This document shows, one piece after another, positions 52,486 through 61,287 of a stretch of 64,000 nucleotides of DNA. This DNA comes from CALFVT01 sp964513675 (GTDB lineage: Bacteria > Pseudomonadota > Alphaproteobacteria > Caulobacterales > Maricaulaceae). Where the stretch lies: the NCBI GenBank assembly GCA_964513675.1, contig CAZEOD010000008.1, positions 1 to 64,000 on the forward strand, given 5' to 3'. Each line of letters starts with the position of its first letter. Position 1 is the stretch's first letter. The position numbers were made by a program, and so were the translations under genes. Under the pieces are notes generated by a model. That model saw only the letters and a list, made by a program, of their open reading frames with translations, searched no databases and was not told where the DNA came from.

Positions 52486-53280
52486 TTAAAGCCCGTCAAT
52501 TTCTAGCGCATAAAGCTTAGGCCAATATTTTCCTGTCACAAAAACATGTTTTGTTTTCGGATCATAACCAATACCGTTCAAAACGTTATCAGTATTATCG
52601 CTATTCTCCGTGCGGCGTACGAGCTCTGTTAAATCAAGCCAGCTTATAACCGCCCCCGTTTCGGGATTAATCCTCGCAATACGGTTATCTTGCCAAATAT
52701 TTGCCCAAATCTCACCATTGATCCACTCAAGCTCATTGAGCTTAATTACAGGCCGTCCTTGATCATTGACATTAATCTTACGAATAATATTAAAATTAGA
52801 CGGATCGCGTACCAGAATTTGATCGCTCCCATTACTCATATATATAAATTTTTCATCATCCGTGAGGCCCCAGCCCTGCCCGTCATATTGAAAATATCCG
52901 ATAGGTTTAAAGCTTTCACGCGCGAGGATAAAACCAACACCAGAGCGCCATGACAACCCAAAAAGGTAATCTTTAAAAAGCGTTATCCCTTCGCCGAAAA
53001 GTTGATCGGGAAGCGCCCAATTTTGCAAAACGCGGCCAGTCTTTATATCAACGCGCCGAATTTCTGACTGACTATACTGCCCTGTTCCTTCATAAAACAC
53101 GCCCTCATGGAACAATAGGCCCTGCGTGAAAGCGTCTTTGTCATGCGGGAAAACATGAACAACTTTATACCCACTCTGCGGCGTTTGTTCCGATGGGCCA
53201 ATGCGCGCCGGTAGGTCTTGCGCACTCGCCATAACAGTTAAACCCAAAAGGGTGATGATAATTAAACAAAGCCTCCGCAT
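52486..53280 (-). CDS. glutaminyl-peptide cyclotransferase
   Basis: A 264-residue exported enzyme of the plant/bacterial QC type (five-bladed beta-propeller), which turns N-terminal Gln into pyroglutamate. The signal is MRRLCLIIITLLGLTVMASA; the mature part starts YKVVHVFPHDKDAFTQGLLF, and FYEGTGQYSQSEIRRVDI and VFVTGKYWPKLYAL complete it. ATG 53280 overlaps the VOC stop (TAATG). Last gene of the ECF sigma operon, so probably under its control. Confidence 0.88.
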   Translation of the reverse strand: MRRLCLIIITLLGLTVMASAQDLPARIGPSEQTPQSGYKVVHVFPHDKDAFTQGLLFHEGVFYEGTGQYSQSEIRRVDIKTGRVLQNWALPDQLFGEGITLFKDYLFGLSWRSGVGFILARESFKPIGYFQYDGQGWGLTDDEKFIYMSNGSDQILVRDPSNFNIIRKINVNDQGRPVIKLNELEWINGEIWANIWQDNRIARINPETGAVISWLDLTELVRRTENSDNTDNVLNGIGYDPKTKHVFVTGKYWPKLYALEIDGL

Positions 53281-53633
53281 TATACCGCCGTCCAAACCGC
53301 AAGCTCATTCCCGCTGGGGTCAGTGAAATGAAACCGCCTCCCCCCTGGAAAGTCATAGGCCGGTATTGAAATAACGCCGCCCGCAGCCACCACAGCCGCC
53401 TCACTCACAGGTAAATCGTTTGAATAAAGAATAACAAGAGCGCCTTGGTTAGAAGGTTTGCGCGTGCCGGATTCCATATCAAAACCGCCATCAACACCGC
53501 CGCCCTGAATCGCGACATAGCTCTCGCCCCAATCTTGAAAGCTCCAGCCAAACACCGCCCCGTAAAAGGCTTTCATCGCGGTATTATTCGTGGATGGTAA
53601 TTCAATGTAGTTAAAATGATGATGCGAGCTCAT
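53280..53633 (-). CDS. VOC-family protein in the ECF operon
   Basis: A 117-residue glyoxalase-like domain: HFNYIELPSTNNTAMKAFYG at the start, SYVAIQGGGVDGGF in the middle, FHFTDPSGNELAVW at the end. Resembles VOC proteins linked to sigma factors. It overlaps the DUF6768-like gene upstream by four bases and glutaminyl cyclase downstream by one. Confidence 0.87.
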   Translation of the reverse strand: MSSHHHFNYIELPSTNNTAMKAFYGAVFGWSFQDWGESYVAIQGGGVDGGFDMESGTRKPSNQGALVILYSNDLPVSEAAVVAAGGVISIPAYDFPGGRRFHFTDPSGNELAVWTAV

Positions 53634-54007
53634 GACCCCTTTATAGACTCTCTTTGAACGATAGCCAATTGCAAACGTCTTATTTCGCGCAGTAGCTCGC
53701 GGCGGTTAAGCCGCATATGAAACCAAAGTTTAAGCGCGATTTGCGCCGAATTTGTCAAAATAACTGCCGTTGCATAAAAAATCTGGTCACGAGTCGTCTC
53801 CGCAGCAAAAAATTGAAATATACAGAAAAATAAAAGACCACAGAAAACCATAATCCCGAGCCATGTTAATATATTTATCCCGCTTTCAGGGCCTTTAAGG
53901 CTCCCTAAGCTTTCAGAAAATACATTTTTATCGCCAAGGCTTTGCTCAATTGCGGCGTCATCGCCCTCCGTTAAGAGCGCGCGTAAACGGTCATCAAAAT
54001 CATTCAT
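53630..54007 (-). CDS. DUF6768-like two-span membrane protein
   Basis: A 125-residue protein with a charged N-terminus (MNDFDDRLRALLTEGDD), two hydrophobic helices (TWLGIMVFCGLLFFCIFQFF and IFYATAVILTNSAQIALKLWF) and a basic C-terminal helix. I associate this layout with DUF6768. It overlaps the sigma gene by eight bases. A membrane anti-sigma role is possible by position only; a ZAS-type zinc motif is absent. Confidence 0.7.
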   Translation of the reverse strand: MNDFDDRLRALLTEGDDAAIEQSLGDKNVFSESLGSLKGPESGINILTWLGIMVFCGLLFFCIFQFFAAETTRDQIFYATAVILTNSAQIALKLWFHMRLNRRELLREIRRLQLAIVQRESIKGS

Positions 54008-54566
54008 TATGATCTCCTTCCATGTTAAAATTATCTTTTAATTTTTGCCGAATAGCAAATAGCCGTGACTTCACCGTCCCCAAAGGCCAGCCCGTTGCCG
54101 CAGCAATTTCCACGCCCGTAAACCCGTCAATATAGAATAAAATAAGCAGGCGGCGGTCTTGCGGGTTTAATTTTTCAAGGTTTTGACGTAGCGATATCGA
54201 CATATCAATATCAACATCATGGGGCGTCGATGTCATTTCATCTTTTAGGGGGAGCATATATCCACGTCGTTTTTGGCGGCGAAAATAATCTTGCGTTCTA
54301 TAACGAATGATCCTGTAACCCCACGGAGAAAATGCAGCCGGATCTTTTAAGCTCTCAATCTTGCGCGCCATGGTGATCGCCGCATTTTGCGTAATATCTT
54401 GCGCGGCATGGTGGTCACCGCATAACCTGAAAGCGAGCCGAAGAAACCCTTTGTGGTGCAGCGCATAAATTAAGGAAAAGGCATCTTTATCACCTGACAT
54501 AGCCAAAGCCGTGATAGCCAAATGGGTGAGCCTATGCGTGCGAGATGTTTTATCCAATTTGGACAT
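54000..54566 (-). CDS. ECF RNA polymerase sigma factor
   Basis: A 188-residue sigma-70-family ECF factor. Region 2 has HHAAQDITQNAAITMARK and FSPWGYRIIRYRTQDYFRRQ; region 4 has LNPQDRRLLILFYIDGFTGVEIAAATGWPLGTVKSRLF. It heads the four-gene operon of DUF6768-like protein, VOC protein and glutaminyl cyclase, and likely controls its own operon. Confidence 0.92.
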   Translation of the reverse strand: MSKLDKTSRTHRLTHLAITALAMSGDKDAFSLIYALHHKGFLRLAFRLCGDHHAAQDITQNAAITMARKIESLKDPAAFSPWGYRIIRYRTQDYFRRQKRRGYMLPLKDEMTSTPHDVDIDMSISLRQNLEKLNPQDRRLLILFYIDGFTGVEIAAATGWPLGTVKSRLFAIRQKLKDNFNMEGDHNE

Positions 54567-54652
54567 AGCAACCTTTTACAATCTTTCAGCCTATAAGTCG
54601 CCAAAAACACGTAAAAGGTTCGAGGGAGCCTCGATAAATTATAAATAAACAC

Positions 54653-54677
54653 AAAAGCCGCTTAGATAGCGGCTTTT
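54653..54677 (-). terminator. rho-independent terminator overlapping the alaS stop
   Basis: AAAAGCCGCT and AGCGGCTTTT, 10-bp arms with a 5-base loop. The alaS stop codon lies in the arm, so the transcript ends right after translation. Confidence 0.8.
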
Positions 54678-57298
54678 ATAGCCGCCAAAGCCGCATCGGA
54701 ATTTTCGGGCTGCGTGCCGCCCGCTTGCGCCATACCCGGCTTACCACCGCCGCGTCCGCCAACTTTTTCCGCGCCGGCATTGACCAAAACAGCGGCCGAA
54801 TAACGGTCTGTCAGATCATCGCTTACGGCAACAGCAACAGCGACCTTACCGCCGTCCTTAGCAACAAATGCGACAATGCCGGAACCAATGGACGAGAGTT
54901 GATCGTTTAACATGCCGCGCAGATCTTTACCGGACACACCCTCAACAACGCGGCCGATAAATTGGACGCCGCCAATATCCTCAGCGCTCGCAGCGCCGCC
55001 GCTTCCGCCTCCAAGGGCCAGTTTCTTCTTCGCCTCAGAGAGTTCTTTTTCAAGCTTTTTACGCTCAGAAATAAGGGTTTCAACGCGCGCTGAAATATCT
55101 TCAGGTTTCGATTTCAGTTTATCAGCTATTGCGCGAGTAAAACCAGCCTGGGTTTCAAGATATTGACGCGCAGCTTCGCCTGTGACGGCTTCAACACGGC
55201 GGATCCCCGCCGCAACCGCAGCTTCACCCGTAATCTTAAATAAAGATATATCTCCCGTACGCTCAACATGTGTCCCGCCGCAAAGCTCTACAGAATATTG
55301 TTTTGCAGCCCCGTCAACGGGATTCCCAAGGCCTAAGACGCGCACTTCATCACCATATTTCTCGCCAAATAACGCCATAGCGCCTGCGGCAATCGCATCA
55401 TCTGGCGCCATAAGTTCAATTTTTGCGGAGGTGTTTTGCTGGATAACGGCATTAACCTCATCTTCAACCAGAGCAAGTTCTTGCCGCGTAATCGCGCCGC
55501 CATGTGAAATATCAAACCGAATACGTTCGCCGTCAACCATTTGGCCCTTTTGCGTCACATGCTCACCCAAAACACGCCGCAAAGCTTCGTGCATAATATG
55601 GGTCGCAGAATGATTATGTTTCGTACGTTCACGATTAATCGGATCAACCTTCAACTCTATTGCTTCGCTAATCATGGCCGGCGCATTTAAGGTGCCGATA
55701 TGGATATGCAAATCACCCGCACGTTTTTGAACATCAGTCACGCGCATGACGCTACCGCCTGCAAAAATAATCTCGCCTTTATCACCAGCTTGGCCGCCGC
55801 TTTCCGCATAAAAAGGCGTAGCGTTCGTGAGGAGCATAACATCACCGCTATCGGCCGTTTCCACACTGATTCCGTTTTGCACAAGCGCCGCAGATTTGCC
55901 GCGCAATGTTAAATCTGTATAGCCCATAAATTCGGTGGGGCCGTGCTTATCACGAAGCTCTTTCCATATCGCGTCAGTCCCCGCATCGCCTGATCCAGAC
56001 CAATTGGCACGAGCCATTTCTTTTTGCTTTTCCATAGCGCTGTCAAAGCCGTCAATATCAACCGTCAAGCCTTTGGCCCGAACGGCATCTTGTGTTAAAT
56101 CAAGCGGAAATCCATAAGTGTCATAGAGCTTAAATGCCGTCTCGCCGTTTAAGACATCACCCGTTTTAAGATATTTAACCGCTTCATCGAGTAAGACCGT
56201 GCCGCGTCCTAATGTGCGGCGAAAGCGCTCTTCTTCTTGCAAGAATGTCGCCTCTAACATGGCGCGACCTCGCTCAAGTTCCGGATAGGCCCCGCCCATT
56301 TCAGCAATCAAAGCGGGCACAAGGCGGTGCATTAATGGCTCTTTCGCGCCAAGTATATGTGCATGACGCATGGCGCGGCGCATGATACGGCGCAGGACAT
56401 ACCCCCGCCCATCATTCGCAGGGGAGACCCCGTCCGTCATCAAGAAAGAACAGGCCCGTAAATGATCGGCAATGACGCGGTGAGAAAACATCGCATCGCC
56501 TTCGGCTTTGGCGCTGGTTTCCTCAACGGATGCATTTATCAAGGCTTTAAACAGGTCAATATCGTAATTATTATGCTGACCTTGGAGGATCGCCGCAATA
56601 CGCTCCAACCCCATTCCCGTATCAATTGACGGTTTGGGGAGCGGTTTCTCACTTCCGTCCGCAAAACGTTCGAACTGCATGAAAACAAGGTTCCAGATTT
56701 CAATAAATCGGTCGCCGTCTTCATCCGGACTCCCCGGAGGGCCGCCGGCAACATCAGAGCCATGATCGAAGAAAATCTCTGAACACGGCCCGCAAGGCCC
56801 TGTATCGCCCATTGACCAAAAATTATCTGAGGTCGAAATCCGGATAATTCTATCATCAGAGAATCCGGCAATTTTTTTCCAAAAATTAGCCGCCGCATCA
56901 TCTGTATGATACACCGTGACAAGAAGCTTATCTCTCGGCAGAGCATATTCTCGCGTAATCAGGTTCCACGCATGTAAAATGGCTTCCTCTTTGAAGTAAT
57001 CGCCAAAAGAGAAATTTCCGAGCATTTCAAAAAACGTATGATGCCGCGCCGTGTAACCGACATTATCAAGATCATTATGTTTCCCGCCCGCACGTACACA
57101 TTTTTGGGATGTCGCCGCCGTGGGAACAGGTGAAGATAGCTCCCCCGTGAAATAATCTTTAAATTGCACCATGCCCGCATTTGTAAACATAAGCGTGGGG
57201 TCATTATCAGGCACAAGCGGGCTTGATGCCATAACAGCATGATTTTGCTGGCTAAAATAATCCAGAAATTGTTGTCGAATATCGCGCAAAAGAGCCAT
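54662..57298 (-). CDS. alaS: alanyl-tRNA synthetase
   Basis: Charges tRNA-Ala and edits mischarged Ser/Gly. The 878-residue protein starts at ATG 57298 (MALLRDIRQQFLDYFSQQ), with GGACCTT upstream; an earlier start at 57355 adds a non-conserved leader. Class II motif region SSPLVPDNDPTLMFTNAGM, editing-site HNHSATHIMHEAL and CGGTHVERTGD, and a C-terminal Gly-rich domain are all present. recA lies just upstream on the same strand, a usual alphaproteobacterial neighbour. Confidence 0.97.
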   Translation of the reverse strand: MALLRDIRQQFLDYFSQQNHAVMASSPLVPDNDPTLMFTNAGMVQFKDYFTGELSSPVPTAATSQKCVRAGGKHNDLDNVGYTARHHTFFEMLGNFSFGDYFKEEAILHAWNLITREYALPRDKLLVTVYHTDDAAANFWKKIAGFSDDRIIRISTSDNFWSMGDTGPCGPCSEIFFDHGSDVAGGPPGSPDEDGDRFIEIWNLVFMQFERFADGSEKPLPKPSIDTGMGLERIAAILQGQHNNYDIDLFKALINASVEETSAKAEGDAMFSHRVIADHLRACSFLMTDGVSPANDGRGYVLRRIMRRAMRHAHILGAKEPLMHRLVPALIAEMGGAYPELERGRAMLEATFLQEEERFRRTLGRGTVLLDEAVKYLKTGDVLNGETAFKLYDTYGFPLDLTQDAVRAKGLTVDIDGFDSAMEKQKEMARANWSGSGDAGTDAIWKELRDKHGPTEFMGYTDLTLRGKSAALVQNGISVETADSGDVMLLTNATPFYAESGGQAGDKGEIIFAGGSVMRVTDVQKRAGDLHIHIGTLNAPAMISEAIELKVDPINRERTKHNHSATHIMHEALRRVLGEHVTQKGQMVDGERIRFDISHGGAITRQELALVEDEVNAVIQQNTSAKIELMAPDDAIAAGAMALFGEKYGDEVRVLGLGNPVDGAAKQYSVELCGGTHVERTGDISLFKITGEAAVAAGIRRVEAVTGEAARQYLETQAGFTRAIADKLKSKPEDISARVETLISERKKLEKELSEAKKKLALGGGSGGAASAEDIGGVQFIGRVVEGVSGKDLRGMLNDQLSSIGSGIVAFVAKDGGKVAVAVAVSDDLTDRYSAAVLVNAGAEKVGGRGGGKPGMAQAGGTQPENSDAALAAIKAAI

Positions 57299-57386
57299 AA
57301 TAGAAGGTCCTATAGTTCCAGACCCTGATATAAGCAGAGCGCTCGGCTGTGCCAAGCGCTCATTTGGTTTCGATCTTTTAAATCGC

Positions 57387-57407
57387 GGTATAATCAGCCG
57401 TTATACC
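57387..57407. terminator. hairpin between recA and alaS
   Basis: GGTATAA/TTATACC, 7-bp arms with a 7-base loop, without a clear T tract. It may attenuate read-through from recA into alaS. Confidence 0.3.
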
Positions 57408-57432
57408 CGTCTTGTCATGTCAAAACTTAGAC

Positions 57433-58533
57433 TTAACTTGCAGACGCTGCGGACTCGTCATCTTTAAACTCGTCTTGTTCAGACTTCGGCATGAGCAATT
57501 CGTCTTCGATGAGGCCTTCATTCGCCCGAATACGGCGTTCAACCGTTGCGGCTATATCAGGATTTTCCTTCAAGAAACGACGTACATTTTCACGGCCTTG
57601 TCCAATACGCTCATCCCCGTAAGAATACCAAGAACCTGATTTCTCAATAATCTCCGCTTTAACGCCCAGATCAATAAGCTCGCCCGTCTTAGAAATACCT
57701 TCACCATACATGATATCAAATTCCACTTGACGGAAGGGCGGTGCAACTTTGTTCTTAACAACTTTCACGCGGGTCTGGTTGCCGACAATTTCATCGCGGT
57801 TTTTAATGGCGCCAATTCGGCGGATATCAAGACGAACAGATGAATAGAATTTCAGCGCGTTCCCGCCCGTTGTTGTTTCAGGCGACCCATACATTACGCC
57901 AATCTTCATCCGAATTTGATTAATAAAGATCACCATACAGCCAGACTTTGAAATAGAGCCTGTAAGTTTTCGCAGGGCTTGGCTCATAAGGCGAGCCTGT
58001 AGTCCTGGGAGGCTATCTCCCATGTCACCTTCGAGTTCCGCGCGCGGCGTGAGCGCCGCAACAGAGTCAATAACAAGAACATCGACCGCGCCGGACCGAA
58101 CCAATGTATCCGCAATCTCAAGACCTTGTTCACCTGTGTCGGGCTGAGCGACTAAAAGCTCTGAGACATCAACACCAAGTTTGCCCGCATAAACAGGGTC
58201 AAGCGCATGTTCTGCATCAACAAATGCCGCAACGCCGCCGGCCTTTTGAACTTCTGCTACAACATGTAGGGATAATGTTGTCTTACCAGAACTTTCGGGG
58301 CCATAAATTTCAATAACGCGGCCTTTAGGAAGCCCGCCTATGCCCAAAGCAATATCAAGCCCAAGGGAACCTGTTGAAATCGCTTCAACATCCATTGTTG
58401 CTTTTTGCCCAAGCTTCATCACAGAGCCTTTTCCAAAGGCCCGGTCAATTTGACTAAGGGCGGCATCAAGGGCCGCAGACTTATCTGAGTTCACTGGAGA
58501 TCTCACTAACTTTAAACTATTCTTCTTTGCCAT
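57433..58533 (-). CDS. recA: recombinase RecA
   Basis: DNA strand exchange in recombination and co-protease for LexA in the SOS response. The 366-residue protein has Walker A GPESSGKTTL, FVDAEHALDPVYA, the L2-loop SPETTTGGNALKFY and an acidic C-terminal tail. ATG 58533 (MAKKNSLKLVRSP) is chosen; in-frame ATGs at 58548 and 58656 would be longer. A LexA box GTTC-N7-GTTC lies 118 bases upstream. Confidence 0.97.
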   Translation of the reverse strand: MAKKNSLKLVRSPVNSDKSAALDAALSQIDRAFGKGSVMKLGQKATMDVEAISTGSLGLDIALGIGGLPKGRVIEIYGPESSGKTTLSLHVVAEVQKAGGVAAFVDAEHALDPVYAGKLGVDVSELLVAQPDTGEQGLEIADTLVRSGAVDVLVIDSVAALTPRAELEGDMGDSLPGLQARLMSQALRKLTGSISKSGCMVIFINQIRMKIGVMYGSPETTTGGNALKFYSSVRLDIRRIGAIKNRDEIVGNQTRVKVVKNKVAPPFRQVEFDIMYGEGISKTGELIDLGVKAEIIEKSGSWYSYGDERIGQGRENVRRFLKENPDIAATVERRIRANEGLIEDELLMPKSEQDEFKDDESAASAS

Positions 58534-58650
58534 GTTTCTATCTCGCATAGCGCTACCGGAGCCCCTCGGCAAGCGTGTGAATGTAACGGCTTTAAATGGA
58601 CTGCCGTAATAAGTTTGTACCTTATTTGTTCCGCTCGCGCAAGAAAAAAA

Positions 58651-58665
58651 GAACAAAATCAGAAC
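58651..58665 (-). promoter_or_regulatory. LexA (SOS) box of recA
   Basis: The minus strand reads GTTCTGATTTTGTTC, the exact alphaproteobacterial GTTC-N7-GTTC LexA site. It lies between the cckA stop and the recA start, so recA is SOS-inducible. Confidence 0.85.
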
Positions 58666-58683
58666 GGCAAATGTTTTCCTTTA

Positions 58684-61188
58684 TTAAACAACGCTTTCGC
58701 CGATTTGTTCCTTCACTTTTTCGGCTAATTCCTTAAGACCAAAAGGCTTGGGCAAAAAGCTAACATCGGGATGTTCAGCTAAAAGCTCAGAGAAATCTTC
58801 TTGCGCATAACCCGATATAAATATGATTCGCGCATCGCCCAGCGCCTCTTTTCCGCGCTTCAACAATGTTGGCCCATCCATACCCGGCATGACAACATCG
58901 GAAATCATCAGATCAAAAGAAATCTCATCATCTTCTAATATCTCCAAGGCCTCTTCCCCGTCGCCCGCCTCTACAACATTATAACCGCGCTTACGCAACG
59001 TGCGCGCGGCCATGAGGCGAACATCATCCTCATCTTCAACAAAAAGAATATGACCCTGCCCCGCCAGATCAGCCGGCGCGCGGGTCTCATTAAATTTGGG
59101 CATCAGGACAGCGGCCTCTGCGGCTGCGCGCGCATCTTCTTCACTCACCTGCGGGAAATAAAGATGGAAACTTGTCCCGACCCCAAGTGTGCTTTCAACC
59201 GTCAAATGCCCCCCTGATTGCTGAACAATGCCGTAAACGGTCGCAAGACCAAGCCCTGTGCCCTTGCCTTGCTCTTTGGTTGTAAAGAAAGGCTCAAATA
59301 TTTTTTCAAGGATATGCGGCGGAATACCCGACCCTGTATCAGAGACGCTAATCACCGCAAGATTATCAGACGCCAAGCCGGCAAGGCTTTGCTTCAAATT
59401 CATATCGTCGATAGCTTCTATTTTTAAGGCGCGCGTTTCAATCGTTATCTCCCCGCCGCCCTGTTCGGCCATGGCATCACGGGCATTCACACATAGGTTC
59501 ATAAGAACCGTTTCAAGCTGGCTCTTATCGGCCATAATATCTGGTACGCCGCGGCCAAAAACGATATCCAGTTTCACGCGCTCCACCATCACTTGCCGCA
59601 GGACAATCATGATATCAGAGAGCGCTTCCCCAAGATCTAAAACCTCGGGCCGTAAGGTTTGCTGACGCGAAAAGGCCAAGAGTTTTTTCACCAGCGACGC
59701 CGCACGGTTGATCGTAGAATTAATGCTTTGCAGATCGGCATAAGACGGATCGCCGATAGGGTGCCGCCCTAAAAGGTCATCAGCACTTAACCGCATCGCT
59801 TGGAGCAGATTATTAAAATCATGCGCTACACCAGCGGCTAATTGTCCAATGGCCTGCATTTTCTGCGATTGCGATAATTGCGTTTCCAAAGACCGCTGAG
59901 CCGAAATATCAATAATATAGAGCTGCGCCCCGCCGTTAAGCTCATGATTAGGCGCCATATAAACACTAACAGGCGTTTCAGCCGCGTTATTAAGCCGTGT
60001 TTCTACGGGCTGGGTCATATCCTCCGCGCCGCTAAGATGAAACAACCGAGATATAGGGCTGCCGCGATCGGGTGAGCTGCCGAATATCTGGCGAAACGCG
60101 CTATTGGCCTGAATGAGCGTGGCCGTTTTTAAGTCATCACTATCGACTTCAATCACCGCCATAGGGGAGCTCATATGGCTATGCCCCCCGCCTAATGATG
60201 CAATGGCGCCCACCGCAGCACCTTGCGCTATTTGCGTTTGGATATTGGAGTGACCATGTAGCGCCGCCACAGCGATCAAGCGTCCATCGGCAAATGTGAC
60301 CCAATTCGCATTAAATACAACCGGCACGTTAACGCCCGTGACTGTCTTAAGCTTGGCCTCACCGCGAATTTTACGGCCTGACTGCGGCGTCGCAGCAAAA
60401 AACACATCATCGGATTCCAAAACATCCGTGAGTACTTTATCCGCCACATCCTCATCCCCTATCCAAGCTTGCAAGGCTTGGTTCATCGCCAATATGCCGC
60501 CGTCAGGAGTAACGCTCATCATGCCGATCGGCGCCGCATCAAATAAAGGAGATTGACTTTCAAAAACTGGAATATCAATAATTTCCCACAGCTTCGCACC
60601 GTCTAATCCGCTAACCCTGAGCTGAAACGGGATCAGCAATCCATCTTGGGCTTCACGAAAAAAATCGGCCGTTTCTGCGGCGGCATCCGCCCGCAGATTA
60701 TGCAGCCGATATAGGGCTTGCTTGTCTTCATTCGTATTAATTTTAACAAGCGCGTCAATCGGCGGGACGATTTCAGTTTGAAGGGCCTCATTAAATTGCG
60801 ACACGCCAAAGAGTTTAAGATAGCTTTTATTCGCAGCAAAAGGGCGCTCACCCTCGGTGATGACAAAGGGGACGCTATGCTCGGCAAAGATAGCATCAAC
60901 ATAGCTATTGGATTTATTCTCAGCCGCACGAGCCGATAAATTTAAAGCCCCCGCCGCCAACATAATCGCCAGAATAAACGCGCCTGTTACCAAGGCCCAC
61001 CCCGCTGCATCCAAGCTGTTTCGCGATAAAAAGGCAAGGCTTACGAGACCGAGTGTAATGCAAAAAATCAGCGCGAGCAAAACCCACACTTCCACAGGTA
61101 ATCGCCGCACCGTTTTACGCGGCACTGCATCGGCAGATATGTAAAGTCCAGACGGGTCCATGACATCCTTCAAATTAGCTTTTATCAC
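58684..61188 (-). CDS. cckA: cell-cycle hybrid histidine kinase CckA
   Basis: An 834-residue membrane hybrid kinase. Two membrane helices lie near residues 33-80, followed by PAS-like domains (about 125-400). HisKA has GQLAAGVAHDFNNLLQAMR; the ATPase domain has NLCVNARDAMAEQGGG, SDTGSGIPPHILEKIFEPFFTTKE-type text split by GTGLGLATVYGIVQQSGG; the receiver ends in DLMISDVVMPGMDGP. The HDFNNLL box and layout match CckA, the source of phosphate for ChpT and CtrA in Caulobacterales. Located next to recA and alaS, as in related genomes. Confidence 0.9.
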   Translation of the reverse strand: MIKANLKDVMDPSGLYISADAVPRKTVRRLPVEVWVLLALIFCITLGLVSLAFLSRNSLDAAGWALVTGAFILAIMLAAGALNLSARAAENKSNSYVDAIFAEHSVPFVITEGERPFAANKSYLKLFGVSQFNEALQTEIVPPIDALVKINTNEDKQALYRLHNLRADAAAETADFFREAQDGLLIPFQLRVSGLDGAKLWEIIDIPVFESQSPLFDAAPIGMMSVTPDGGILAMNQALQAWIGDEDVADKVLTDVLESDDVFFAATPQSGRKIRGEAKLKTVTGVNVPVVFNANWVTFADGRLIAVAALHGHSNIQTQIAQGAAVGAIASLGGGHSHMSSPMAVIEVDSDDLKTATLIQANSAFRQIFGSSPDRGSPISRLFHLSGAEDMTQPVETRLNNAAETPVSVYMAPNHELNGGAQLYIIDISAQRSLETQLSQSQKMQAIGQLAAGVAHDFNNLLQAMRLSADDLLGRHPIGDPSYADLQSINSTINRAASLVKKLLAFSRQQTLRPEVLDLGEALSDIMIVLRQVMVERVKLDIVFGRGVPDIMADKSQLETVLMNLCVNARDAMAEQGGGEITIETRALKIEAIDDMNLKQSLAGLASDNLAVISVSDTGSGIPPHILEKIFEPFFTTKEQGKGTGLGLATVYGIVQQSGGHLTVESTLGVGTSFHLYFPQVSEEDARAAAEAAVLMPKFNETRAPADLAGQGHILFVEDEDDVRLMAARTLRKRGYNVVEAGDGEEALEILEDDEISFDLMISDVVMPGMDGPTLLKRGKEALGDARIIFISGYAQEDFSELLAEHPDVSFLPKPFGLKELAEKVKEQIGESVV

Positions 61189-61287
61189 AACTAGGCTGCT
61201 TCGATGATTCTGTCTATTTCCAATTCATAGATTTGATTTGTCCCGCTAGAAATTCTGCTTATAAGAGATGAAAATAAGGTCTTATGG

